DNA of 64,000 bases from Phalacrocorax aristotelis. Taxonomy: Eukaryota; Chordata; Aves; Suliformes; Phalacrocoracidae. The notes under the pieces are model-generated. The model was not told the DNA's origin. It saw nothing but the letters and a program-made list of their open reading frames with translations, and ran no database searches. Positions within the stretch are counted from its first letter, which is position 1, and each line of letters begins with the position of its first letter. The position numbers and the translations under genes were made by a program. The DNA lies in NCBI RefSeq assembly GCF_949628215.1, contig NC_134283.1, forward strand, positions 29,242,975 to 29,306,974. Reading direction: 5' to 3'. Shown one piece after another: positions 49,716 to 61,607 of this stretch.

Positions 49716-50030
49716 CATCCCGCTCCATCCCGCTTCATGCCGGCCCGTCCCGCTCCGTTCCGCTCCATCCCGCTTCATGCCGGCCCGGCCCGCTCCAAGC
49801 CAGCCCGTCTCGCTCCGTCCCGCTTTCATGCCGGCCCGTCCCGCTCTAAGCCCGCCCGTCTCGCTCCGTCCCGCTCCATGCCGGCCCGTCTCGCTCCGTC
49901 CCGCTTCATGCTGGCCCGTCCTGCTCCGGCCAGCCCCGTGCCAGCCCGTCCCGCTTCACGCCGGCCCGTCCTGCTTCACGCCGCTCCGTCCCGCTTCCCG
50001 CCGGCCCGGCCCGGCCCCAGCCCCACGCCG
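49711..50030 (+). repeat. GC-rich minisatellite with 10-bp basic period
   Basis: About 320 bases are built from variants of a 10-mer: CGCTCCATCC, CGCTTCATGC, CGGCCCGTCC, CGCTCCGTCC. These group into larger blocks that begin CATGCCGGCC and measure about 40, 51, 50, 30, 50, 20 and 20 bases. The first copy, TATTCCATCC, is contiguous with the CR1 tail. Open frames crossing it translate to Arg/Pro/Ser/Ala-rich repeats and are judged non-coding. Confidence 0.93.
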
Positions 50031-50360
50031 AGCGGAGCGGGACGCGCCGCGCCCTGCGGCGCCACCTGCTGGCGGGCCCCGCGCAGCGCCGCGCCCCGCG
50101 CCGGGGGGATGGAGGGGCTGCCCGGTCGCGGCGGTTTCCCGCGCTCTGTGTCCCTAGCACCCCTACCGACACGTGAGGGACAAGCGGCCGCCCGCCCGGC
50201 AGTGGCAGCGGGACAGAGCTTCGCCAAGCCGGGGGACGTGACTCGCCTGGGGCCCGCGGCAAGGGTGGCAGAGGCCACGCCAGCAGGGCCTGCAGCAATG
50301 CCAGGGCACCAGGGTCAGGCCCCGGCATGGGGCAGAGATGGGCCGGCTCTGGGCCTTGGC
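50030..50360. promoter_or_regulatory. CpG-rich block beside the minisatellite
   Basis: CG-dense, non-repetitive sequence continues for about 330 bases after the minisatellite. It includes a TTTCCCGCGC E2F-type site (50,135-50,144), a CACGTG E-box near 50,170 and a NotI-like GCGGCCGC. No TATA box or recognised exon is seen. It might be a small promoter island, or simply GC-rich DNA spread from the repeat. Confidence 0.4.
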
Positions 50361-53300
50361 TAGCAGAGCTGGAGGATGCAGGTGGGCACCATAGAACATG
50401 AAGGCTCCTGCCAGTGGCTGATAGTATGCTATCTGGGCTCCTGTCCTCCTTCAGCGGTGGGGCCCAAGGGCCGGTTTGGGGCACCTCATTTGATGTTCAC
50501 CTCAGCTGTCCTCAAAAGCTATAGGGCATATCCTGGAAAACAATCCTGGACTTGCCACCCAGTCTGACATCTCACTGGGCCTTAAGTCGAAGGGCTTCCT
50601 CAAGAGCGCCTTGGGCTTGGCAAAACAAAGCCTGTTCCACCTGCCTAGCCCACAGAATGGTGAGGCTGTCCTGTGTAAGCTGAAGTAGGAATTGGGAGGT
50701 AACTCATAAAAAAGGTCACAGAGACCAGAAGTGACAGGACCCCAGAGGACAATGCAAAAACCACAACCAAGCACCCTGCAAACAGCAACACTATCCAACT
50801 ATTCACTGCTGGCTAGAAAAAAAACAAAGATAAAAGAAGGAGAGAGAGACCATTTCTCTGCATTGTTTGCCTCAGACCAATGGCTATAAAGCGACACCCA
50901 GAACATCGCCAGCAGAAGAACAAACAAGACGATTCTATCCTTGGGCTGCCGTTGCTTGAATACTCGCCGAGGAACCCATGTGCTGCAAAGCCAGGAGCAA
51001 TACAAGTAACTGTTGCAGAAACCAGTTACTTCAGCCAGCACCTAGAAATTTTTGAACAGCTCCCCACCAGCATTTTTCGTGGGCTCAGCTGGGTGTGCTT
51101 TAGGTGAATATGCTGCCATCTGCTGCAATTATATAATTAACCTACATAGTTCAGGCTTAATGATGCTCATTAAAGTTCAGTGTTTTTATTGGCTGAGTGC
51201 TGACACCAGTTTTGCATGGAATGGCAAAGGCAATGCTAAGGGCCATAGTTGGAAGCATAATTAGCAATATGTGGATGTTATGTAGGGGCATGGGTAAGGG
51301 AAGGCTGAAGACTAGGTGGGAGATTTGGTTTACTCTATGCTAAGGCTGGAATGCAATGGACAGAAGAGGGCTGTTACATCTGGGGCCCTAATAATAACCA
51401 GCTACAGAGAGGCAGCAGCAAACTTGGACTATACTTGTGTCAGGACATCATGAGATCCCTGTCATCCAGCATTGGCTATGTGACTTCCATTTCCTCAGTC
51501 AGACCTCCTCTAACCCCAGTTGCCAATAGCTAATGAGTGTATTTTTGCTCCAGGCCTTTCTCAAGTGGTTAAAAAAAAAAAAAGCAGCAAATAAAGTGTT
51601 TAATTGAAGAAAGTGCCCAGGCACAAAAAACTGTGTGGCTTAGTTAATCTGTGCGTGTAAGACTCCTACAAGATTAGGTTGTCATGCCACGAAAATGTGT
51701 AACCACTGTTCATGCTACATTTAACTACAGCCATTCCCTGACTAGATTTGTCCAAGAGGGGTACTTGTAGTTCCCCCATCACTTTCCGTGAGTTACCTCA
51801 TGTACTCTAAAAGGTCAGACTCAACACCTCAAATACACACAGAAATAATCCGCATCACAAGGTCTGTTACAATCTTCCATAACCCAACAATTTATTTAAA
51901 CTTAGATCACAATGAGAATCTATTAATAAAATACATCAGTTCACACCAGTCTGCATTGCCATTTTTTAAGGGTAAGCATCTTTCTTCACTTTATATTAAA
52001 ACTTTATAGAGGTAAAAACTACTGCATTGTACCTGCAGTTCTTGAAATCTATTGTAACATTAGGCAGGTTACAGAGGAACTTTCAGAGCTAATTACACTT
52101 CAGTTAACCTCACATTTTCGGCACATCTGAATGCTTTTTATTCTTAACATAAAATAATTCTATAGCAAGTCAGAGAATCATTGACATAAAGCATCACTAT
52201 CCAATGGCAAGTGCTGCCTAAAAGCATACAAAAATTGCATCATTTGGTTACAAAATAGATATTCTTAGTTCTTTATCCCAACACTTAACATTGAAGTGCC
52301 ATGACAGAAAAGGGCTAGGAACAGGGCCAGCCTTGCTGAGTTGTTGCTGGTCGCTTTGCTGAAAGGCTTTGCTTAAAAAAATATCCCAGAGTGATGTGTT
52401 AACTGGATGTTGATGGTTTTTGCCTTGCCGGTCAAGGTCATTCCTTTTAAAGCACCCTCCAGCCGGTGCGAGGCCATGAGTAAACGTCACCTTCTCTCTC
52501 GTACACGTTGCTGCTCAAGGACAAGGTGAACAGTTTTGGATGGTGTTCGAAAGGGGCTGTGTTTCTGCAGGCCTTGGCTGTTCAGTGGCTACAGGTCGTG
52601 CAGGAGAGCACATGGAGGGCTTGTAAGCCACTGCTCAGTCTAGATTTCTTCTGCCTGGCACCATAGTAGCTGCCTCCTCAGAAACTGAAGTGTTTTAAGC
52701 AGGAATGAAACATCAATGGTAGTGGTGTGCCAGGCACATATTTGCACGAGTGTCTGCAGCTACTTGCACAAATTTTGAAAACCTGTAGGTTGTGGATTTG
52801 GGCGATTTTTTTTTTTGTACGCCACAAACTCCAGCTGCTATGAGCTTCTGACGTTATATTCAAAATAAAAAGCAGCCCATATTACTTGCAACCAGGGTTA
52901 GTTTTTCCCTGGCTCTTGAGCTGTACTGTTTCAGTCAGAGTTTGGCACATTAACTAGTGATTTTTTTTTATGCTTCACTGATTGCAGGCCTCACATACTG
53001 ATATTTATTTTGCAAGACACCTTTATATTGATTATATCCCTTCTGCTCAAGTTGCTCTAGCAGTAACAAAGAAATATGAATGAACTGCCGCAGTTAAGAA
53101 GAGGTTGACGTAACAGAAGAACACTAAGCATGTTAGAGCTTGCTGGTTGTGTGATAGCTAGATGGTAACTTTTCTTTAATGGGCAATAAACATTTATACT
53201 TGTCATAGCAAGGTTGCATTCTGCGCATCTTTCCAAAGCCCCAGTCAAACAAAAGCCCTGTTTACTCGATTCAACTTTCCTACTCATCCTTTGCTGAAGA

Positions 53301-54184
53301 CCCTGATCTGAAATCTTCTTGGTGACACCAGTGAGCGTTCCAAAAAGGAGCTTATGGCTGCTTGGAATCACCTCTGACTTCACCTCTCTCAGAGAAAGAA
53401 AAATTGAAGAAAGGACCATAATACCTGCTGTAGGAGGGAAAGAAAGAAAGAAATTACCCTGATAATGGAACAGTTGTTGATGGGTATGTTTGAAACTTAT
53501 AGTAAGAGAAACGTCAAGGTATCCATGGTACTCTTTGCACTGACCCTGAAAGGCAGCCCTGCCAAAAACCCTCTGAAAACCAAACTCTCTCCCAGAGTCT
53601 ATTTTTGCCTCACATTCACAGTGAGAATTTATCCCTGCATTGATTTCCATTTCCTATTCAGCATTTGCTCTGAACACAGCTAAAGTTAACGGGAGTCCTT
53701 GGGGAGACACAAGTGCGGCATATGAAGCAGTGCAGGTGGCAAAGCTTCGGCTGAATTGGTCACTCTGCATCAAATGAGAGAACAGGACAGGATGGAGCTG
53801 TGACGTCTCTCCCTGTGCAGAGAAGAGAGTGCTGCTAAGGTGGACAAATGTTGGCTGAATACACCTTCACATGGATATAGTGCAACTTCTGCTCGTTTAC
53901 AAAGCTGTGGAAAAGTAGCCAGCTGCTCGGTACCAGAGTGCGGATGAACAGGCAGCTACAGCCCAGCTTACACCCATGGCTCGAGTGACAGTAAAAGCCA
54001 TTATGCTGCAGGTACATTCAGGCACCTGCGATACTTTCATGCTCTTTACAACCTTTGCAAGTTAAAGTGTCAAGGCGTGACAAACTATGTAGCAGTGCAT
54101 TCCTTATATTTCATATACAAAAAAAGGCTCAAGGCTGGGAGCAAGAAGGCACAAACTTGGGAAATAACATAGCTGAGGAGTTTA
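50361..54184. other. Region between the CpG block and SLIT3, no gene recognised
   Basis: AT-rich DNA without a recognised exon or repeat. It may contain a longer SLIT3 3'UTR: minus-strand AATAAA words occur at 51,891-51,896 as well as at 54,203-54,208, and mammalian SLIT3 has a 3'UTR of several kilobases. The longest open frame is 197 codons on the minus strand (53,057-53,650), unlike any family I know. A GAAAGAAAGAAAG run lies near 53,437. Confidence 0.45.
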
Positions 54185-55034
54185 CACAAAAGTACTGTGT
54201 CATTTATTAGGCATTACTTAGCACTTATTTCACATTTTGCCCCCAAATTTCCCAAAGCAACATATATTTCCCTGCTTCCTTTCCCTTCGTCCCCTTCTTT
54301 TGGATAATGCTGCCTGTGCTCTATAGATACAGTTGCTGAAGAATATAATGTGAACACAGATAAATACAACATACACAGCAAAAAATGTATTATAGTATAA
54401 CAATAGTCAAATAATGTAGTTAGTCTTAAGCTACAGCAGTGCCTACGTGCTATAGGGAACCAGTTCAAGAATAGCAAGCGGAGCCACTGTACAGGAACAA
54501 AACAGCGTCGGCAGTGTTAGGCAGAGCAAGGGGCGGAGGGGGAGGCCTTCTCACCGTGCCTGAGCAGGCAAGATGGCTGTCAGTCATGGGGATCCGCTCT
54601 TTTAGGAGACCCACCCAGCGCCTCGGAGATTCCTTCAGCCCATATCAGTTCTGTGGCAGGTCCTTGGAACACCTTTACATTTGTTCATTGTGCATACATA
54701 TAAAGTCACCCCCACATTTCTCCTGTTAGGCTATGTTTTCTTTATATATTTTTTTTAACTTTCAACTTTTGAATTTTTTTTTCTTACAACAACTGTTAAA
54801 AAAGTTTCATGGTAAAAATAACTCACTATATGATACATATACCCAAAGTGGTGTGATACTTTATATAATAAAAGATGAAAATAGTCACTTTCCATAATAA
54901 AAATAAGTTCTATTTTTTGTTTATTTTACAATATACTTAATAATTCTTTTCTTCTTCTTCACTCTGAAAGTAAATAGGTCCCATTTTGATAGCGCTTCTG
55001 AGTCGATTAAAGTGGCAAGAGACTGGAGAATGGC
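54185..55034 (-). other. SLIT3: Probable SLIT3 3' untranslated region (minimum extent)
   Basis: AT-rich, frame-free sequence directly after the SLIT3 stop codon. Minus-strand AATAAA lies at 54,920-54,925 (110 bases after the stop, weak downstream context) and at 54,203-54,208, which is followed by the GT-rich ACTTTTGTGTAAAC. The latter is preferred. The true end could be more distal, as far as about 51.9 kb. Confidence 0.4.
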
Positions 55035-55273
55035 TTATAAGCATTTTGAGCAGCCGCATTCCACATGTCTCTCCAGTTCTTCCGTGAAGGTGGAGCCATC
55101 CACACACTGGAAGAAGTATTTCCGCCTTTTGCTCCGGAGAGGAACGCAGCACTGCCCGTTGCCGCAGCTGCCGCGGCATTCCAGGCGGGGTACTTTGGAG
55201 GCAGTGGCACATGATGTGTAGCCCTGCTGCTTACGGACTACTTCTCGAATTATCTCTCCTTGGCAGAGATTCT
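55035..55273 (-). CDS. SLIT3: SLIT3 terminal exon, C-terminal cystine knot and stop
   Basis: Encodes [19 protein letters not shown], then ten cysteines in the CTCK pattern ([34 protein letters not shown]), with TAA stop at 55035-55037. The basic RSKRRKY segment matches the SLIT family. Acceptor TGTTGTCTTACCAG|AGAATC joins the preceding single G to form Glu. Confidence 0.97.
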
Positions 55274-58200
55274 CTGGTAAGACAACAGAGATGTAAAGGA
55301 AAAAAAAAAAGCTGTGGTAACTATTTTGCCAGATATTCCCCAAACATCAGCAGACAGCCCTGTACAGGTAATGATATTGAAAACAAACAGACGGCGTGAG
55401 CAGGCCCATAATCTTTTACTGCTTTGTACCTGCCATCAAAACAGAGCTTGTGTTACACAAATGTGTAATATCCGGCACAAGGCAGAGGCCAAGCAGGCCT
55501 GCTGGCTTTGATCAGCATTTCTGGAAGTGCTTTAATGAATGCTGAGTGTTGAATCCTGCAATACTGCTGCAAAATATGACTTAGTTTTACTATGTCTGCT
55601 TCCTGGGATCAAAGGTCAGCCTGCTCTGCATGACATTAGCGATCTGGGATACCTGAAAATGTCTGTGCTGTTCTGCAGTCACTTTGCAGCAGCCAGATAC
55701 ATTTTGGTGAGGCTGTATGTGCATGTAATTTGGAAAGTCTGTGGCTCATTCACAGGAAAGGCACAAAAATAATACAAGCCAGCTTCTTCCTTCTGTACAG
55801 GAACAAAAAAAGGGAGAAGGAATGAAGACGGAACTCACTGAGTTTCTGGTGAGTCTTTTCAGGTCAGGGCAGAAGAATTGGGCCCCAGCCCTAGTAGGAA
55901 AGTCCAGCATGATCTGTGGGATTCCCCAGAAAACCTGCCCAGCTGCATCAGAGGGAGCCAGCTGAGCATCTTTCCTGACACTTCAGATGAGCAATACCTC
56001 CTGCCCTCCAGTTCCTGCTCACGTCATCTATAAAAGCCCTTGGCATGCAGGGTAAGACCTCCTTTCCCAGCACTCCAATTAACTGGTCATTGTTTGCTGA
56101 GGCTAAACCTCACAACAAGCTCTCCTTTAAACATCCCACCAGAATCCTGGGAGCAGCAAGCACAGGCTTCAGGAGATGGAGGATAAAACCCTTCGCTACA
56201 GATGTCCCCCTTTCCATATGTTTGGACAGCAGCTGGCTAGCTGTTGTGTGGTTGTTTTCTCCTCCCTATGTAGCTCTGCAGAGGCTGACTTGGCTTTATT
56301 TTCTACTATTTGCCATTTACCCCCAAATACGAGTCATATGGGAAAAGAGGTGAAAAAAACTGTGTCAACCAGAAATGCAGCAGGCCAGTGTCCTGGGCCC
56401 TGCAGCCAAGCGTACCTCTGTCACAATGTTCTCCGCTATAGTTAGGATCACATTCGCAGTAGGGTTCTCCATGCTCAGAAATTTTACACTGCCCGTGGTT
56501 GCATTTCAAAATCCTGCAGGGATTTGAGGAATTGTTCTTCTTGTCACAGTACATGCCTGTGTAGCCCTCCATGCACTTACAGGTGTAAGCAACATTGGCC
56601 ACCATGCACTTGCCATGCAGACACCTGGAGAAAGAGAAGCATTTAGAGCTGGCCTGCGTTAAACGTGAAAGTTCTTTTCCCAGGGGAGTTTAGTTTTGGC
56701 ATTTCTGCCCCTTTAATTCTAGGATACTAATCCAAAAACAGCCATTCAGTGTCAAACACTCTGAAGAAACCATGAGTTTTCAGTGAATACTGGATAATGT
56801 TCAGAGTATACATTTAGAATTTGTGTTCCTAACTGATCTCTTTGAAAAACATTAGGCTTCCCCGTGAGCATGGACCAACGCTTGGCATCCACACAAGACA
56901 GCTCACATTTACAGCATCAGCATGTGAACTAAGTGCCAACAATCAAGCTGCATGCCCAGGCTTCCTTAGCAGAATTGCTCTACAAATAATATCAGGTGAT
57001 GAAAACAGTGTGATAAATGAAGGCGCTTATGGAAGGGCTGTGCACAGACTTATGGACAGTTGTAGTTGAAGGGTTCCCTCACTCATGTGGTTTGCAGCAA
57101 GCTTCAGTATTTCTGAGGCATACCACAGGGAGGGGTGTTGATCCTTAGCAGGTTCTCTCACACTATCCCCACTTCTGGGACAGGGACAGACTAGGAATGG
57201 GCTGAGGACAGGGAAGAAAGCAACACTATCCAGCCAAGGAAAAACTTGACATAAACCCATGTCTTTCTCTTATTTTTATTTATTTGTTTTCTGGCACTTT
57301 AAAATTGTTCCCTGCTTACGTTGAATCCTTGTACATTTAATTTTTAAGCTTTGAACTAAAAAGCACAAACAATGCATGTATTTTGCATGTCAGGTCAAGA
57401 CACGCAAAATACTGCAATTAGGGGAGTCACAGGCTGTATCAACCAGTATTTTCTGCCCCGCTAACCAAAGGTGTGCTCGGTTAGTAACTCTTGTTATCAC
57501 CAACTACCTGTTATTTACAGCTGCATTTCCTCACTGAGGTTAATCTGTGAGTGTTGGAGCAGGTGCCTGCCAGCAGGACACTGTACTCCCCCAGACACAA
57601 AGGGCCTGGCTTTAAGGAGACAACTCTGAAAGGCTGAAGTGATTTAATGAAAGGTGGGACAGTAGGCTAGTGTTAAAAATATGCACAGCTCCTTTCATTA
57701 GCAAGGGGGCTACATTCATGATTGCATCAGCCTCCTTAGATTACGAGAGAAACAATCCCTCATCACGTAAACATCTGGAACTCCCTTATTTTTCTCTGTA
57801 CAACCAAAACAGCTTCATGCTGACGTTGGAAATTCAAGGAAACATTTGGGCGTCTGAGTGTTTCTTCACGTGGGTCTTTATACGTTTGGTCTGTAAACTG
57901 TCAGGTGCTTCTCAACACCTTCCAGGGTTCAGTACTTTGCAGAGTTAGACCCAGAAGCAAGATTAAAATGGTACCTCTGCCAACTTAAATTTCTGCCTTT
58001 AAGAGAGTGATTAATCACTGTGTCGATTTACCTGTCAAGAGTGTGTGCTTGTGAAAAGCTCTTTCCACAGACAGTGCAACCAAAGTAGCCTCTAAAACAA
58101 AAGTACTTCCATCTGCTTATGAAACAGCGCTGAACTATGCAGACTGCTGGTCTGCATTGGACTGTTCCCTTGCGTACTTGCCATAAGTAAGCTATTCACC

Positions 58201-61200
58201 CAGTGTTTCTAATGAAGATGTGGTTGTTGAGCCTTTGAACTGTGAATGCTTCACACTCATGCTCCCTTCGCATGCAACTCCATGCTATCCTTTAAACTTG
58301 CACTTTAAAGGGGTGTTTCAGAGCATAATGTTTAAGACAGCTATTTGGGAAATTTAAAACTGTTCACATTGGGGTGCATAATGGTCTTCAGGGACTTAGT
58401 CTGAATACCGGGTCCAACGCTGCCATGAGCATATCCCTTAAATATGTACCTCCTGCTCACAGGCAGCTCTGCTCTGGATAAGTGCAGGCACTCACCGCCT
58501 CAGAGGTAAGCCGTACCCATTAACAGGAGATTTCAGATTTCAATGTGTAGAGTCACAGCTGAAAGTATGACCTGCAGTATTAACACCTTAGCTCCTCCAG
58601 GACAAAGGGCTCATCTGGAGAGTGAGCAACATTAGAACAAGAAGTGGAAATTGAGAGTTGCCATGGATGCTGACTCACAACTGTCAATGGTTTCACGTGG
58701 GAACCCAGCACCTCCAAAAATAGTCAGATGTGGTTTTACAAGATGAAACGTGAAATATGGATTAGCTGTAAAGCTTCCACCCTCCCATCAGCATTTGTTT
58801 GAACTTACTTGTGGTTAAGACATGGGTCTCCAATTTCCTGGTCACACAGGGGGCCCATCCAGCCTGGGTGACATTCACAAATCACGCTTGTTTTCTCTAG
58901 GGACCGGCAAATACCGTGCTTGCAGATGTTGCAGGATTTGCAGCCAGGAAGGACTCCTAGTGACTGCTGTGGTAAATCCTTGAAATCCTGCAGCTCGTTG
59001 TTGATGCGAACATCGTGAATACATCCATGAAAACCATTTGGTGTCTTATCTGCACCCTGGCGCAGTGAAGATAATCCAGTAGAGGTCGGAATCCCTTCAG
59101 ATAAAACCAAAAAGGGAAGGTTTACTCACAGTTACAATGATAATACATACATTATAATTGCTAATGTTTCTTTTGTCACAACCCCGTATAATCTTTAAAG
59201 AATTAATTTGCATAGGACCTTTGTAAGGTAGTGCAGTCTCATTGTCCTCATTCTGGAAATAGAAAGAAACAAAAATAAAATCACTTGCCCAAGCTTACGT
59301 AAGAAGTATATGACAAAAAAAAAAGAGAAAAAAAAGCCCAGGTATTTTTGTCAATGGCCACGTGTTCTTGTCCTTAGGTAATGCTCCTTCTGTCTACAGT
59401 TTAATAGCAGTTATCCATCTGAAAGGTTTAGGAATGTCTTTTCTTGCCAGCAGGTAGGTACGACCTCTGGCATACAGCAAGATAGTTAGGCATTACTAGA
59501 TCACAGCGTTAAGACAGGGAGTGGTAAGTGCACAGCCCGTCAAAACTAGTGCAGGAGAACTCCAGAGACAGGGAACAGCACTTCAGGAGACCAGGCCAAG
59601 TCTTTGTGGTGAGAACCCTCCATCTTGTTCAGGCACTTGGAAGACTTCACACGCTCAGGTGGCCAGCAGATTCTTTTGGATTCTGTGTAATGCCCTCCCC
59701 GCTGACATCCACTTGGGCTGTATAGCTGCATTAGCATAGGCAAGTGCTTCCATTCTCAACTGCATAAGGCCTCTGAATTTGCTATCCATAAGTAACTCCA
59801 CTGCTAAATATGGTCTTAAAATGAAAACAGCGTCTTTGTTTAACCATGCATTAGGAGGAAAGTTGCTAGGCCAGGTGACGTACTTGGAGAGATGGACAAA
59901 GTTCTGGGCATGTGAAGGCTCAGGTCTATCTTAAAGCTTAGTGTAGGTTAGGAACAGTTGCTCTGGGGTAATTTAATCAATTACTTTTAACTAAACAGTC
60001 TGAAGTGGAAGGGCAGCTGGCATCCATGGGAATGCTATATGCAGAGACATGGCACATGCAGAACAGTGAGGGTTTAGAAAGAAGCAAGAAGAATTTTAAT
60101 GGGCAATAAAAAAAGTCTCCACTGAGCCCATGGCTTCTGGTATCTAATAGCTCTCCATTTCAGGTCTCAGATTTGTCCTGTGGATGCATTTTTGTAGGTA
60201 CCTTTTGAGAATGCTCATCCATTAACAAAACTTTAATACATGACTACATCCCAAGTTCCCTGTGTATAAATTGGTGTGGGGTTCGTGCTAGAGGGAGAAA
60301 CTGTGGTGGCCTCACCAGCAGATTATCTTTGATGCATAATGCTCTTTAATAGCCTGTGACATTCTTAATAGGAGCCAATTATGAAAGTTCAGCTCTGTAC
60401 AAAGCAAGATTAGCCAGTTTTCTGATTTACAAGGGCAATAGTCAGGGTTCTTTCAGAAATGTGTTATTAAAAGGAATTATTTACAAAAGGCTTGACCAGC
60501 ACCAAGTGAAATTGGTAAGAGTTTCTACTACAGTTTCGATGAGCTGGTTAGAAAAAGACCAAAGACTTTCTGAGTCTATTATTGTTCTGCTGACTTTTGT
60601 ATCTAGAATAGGCTGTGTAGAAAATCCAAGAACTCTGTGTCACTGAAAGGGAGAGATTTCAACATCCAGTCCAGAATAGAGCTGGGGGTGGTTCTGGCAA
60701 AACCAAGTCAACTGGGCAGAGCACAGCCTTCATTCTGTCTCTTATATCCAGACACCTAATCAATGGGATACTTATTATTCTGGGCATCTGTTCCCCACCT
60801 CTCTTGGACCCCCCTTCCCCCAGAATTCAGTACTGAACGTGAAGAAAGCCTCTTAACTGAAGTTTGGTCAATTCTACTATGTTTATAATATGGAAGCTAT
60901 GGATTCGGTTTCCAATGATAAAACTATTAGCCAAGACGCTCTTAGTTAGCTTGTGTGTTAATACCTTTTGGAGGTTTTGATCTTCCCCCCCCAAATTTTT
61001 AGACCTCTATAAAATTGACAGCAGAAATACAGCTCATTTATGGTATATTTAAACCTACTGACTATTGATTTGCGTTTTTTGCAGTGACTGTTTGTGGCAC
61101 TTCCATTGTAGTCTTCAACCACAACGTCTTGGTGCCAGCCAGTGCTGAAAGCTTCAGAAATGACAAACAGCTCGCTCTTGCCATAGCCGTATGACAGAGA

Positions 61201-61607
61201 AACTGCCTGTGCTGTGCTGAGGTTAACTGCCCTGCTCTGGCATGCGAGCTTGTGCTGGTCATGTGGTGGGGTGCTAGTGGACTATGGAGTATGATGCAGA
61301 ACAGCAGAAGTGTGGAAACAAGGAAGGGGAAAGGCAAACTGCTAGTTTGCGCCTACCCTCCCTCCCCCGGCAAGTCCTCCCCAAGGGCTGGAAGATGATT
61401 TGCTTCTGAGAGGACATGTTAAGATCTCAAAGTCCAGAGCAACTCAGTATACCTCCAATGTAGAGCGGTGTGTTGAGGCTGACAGAAGACTGTTTCTGGA
61501 GTTTCCCTAGACTCTTGGGAGTCCCTTTGTCCACCACCAGGTTCAGAGTTTGATTCAGCATCACAAGTTCCACACTATGAAACTGCCCATCATTTACTGT
61601 TTCCACA
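55035..61607 (-). CDS. SLIT3: SLIT3, last four coding exons (partial gene)
   Basis: SLIT3 is a large secreted glycoprotein ligand of ROBO receptors, acting in axon guidance, vascular growth and organ development. The window holds only its C-terminal coding exons, in minus order 61453-61607, 58809-59094, 56416-56624 and 55035-55273. All have GT-AG borders and compatible phases (1-1-2-1 joins), together giving about 296 residues. They encode the second part of the laminin-G domain, three EGF-like domains and the C-terminal cystine knot. Diagnostic SLIT3 phrases are [33 protein letters not shown] and [15 protein letters not shown]1 and SLIT2 differ at these points. The LRR repeats, the remaining EGFs and the 5' end lie beyond the right edge. 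No frame break was seen. Confidence 0.97.
56416..56624 (-). CDS. SLIT3: SLIT3 exon, two EGF-like domains
   Basis: Completes one EGF (CLHGKC to [12 protein letters not shown]) and encodes another ([13 protein letters not shown] to [12 protein letters not shown]). An Asn-Asn-Ser-Ser linker offers possible N-glycosylation. Acceptor TTTCTCCAG|GTGTCTG, donor GACAGAG|GTACGC. Confidence 0.96.
58809..59094 (-). CDS. SLIT3: SLIT3 exon, end of laminin-G and one EGF domain
   Basis: Starts [16 protein letters not shown] and contains [17 protein letters not shown], the end of the laminin-G fold. An EGF-like domain with six cysteines follows ([12 protein letters not shown] to [12 protein letters not shown]). 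It ends inside the next EGF (DPCLNHK). Acceptor TTATCTGAAG|GGATTCC, donor CACAA|GTAAGT. Confidence 0.96.
61453..61607 (-). CDS. SLIT3: SLIT3 exon, laminin-G domain part
   Basis: Reads (S)[15 protein letters not shown], then [12 protein letters not shown], to LNTPLYIGG. Acceptor TTCTTTTAG|TGTGG, donor TTGGAG|GTATAC. It has no ATG-started open frame of useful length, so it was found by reading all frames. It is the most upstream SLIT3 exon I can recognise here. Confidence 0.93.

Noticed and set aside
49663-50363. Proline/arginine/serine-repeat proteins encoded by the 49.7-50.36 kb region
   Set aside because: The repeats are the minisatellite translated; all three frames are open and similar, and the start lies in a CR1 tail.
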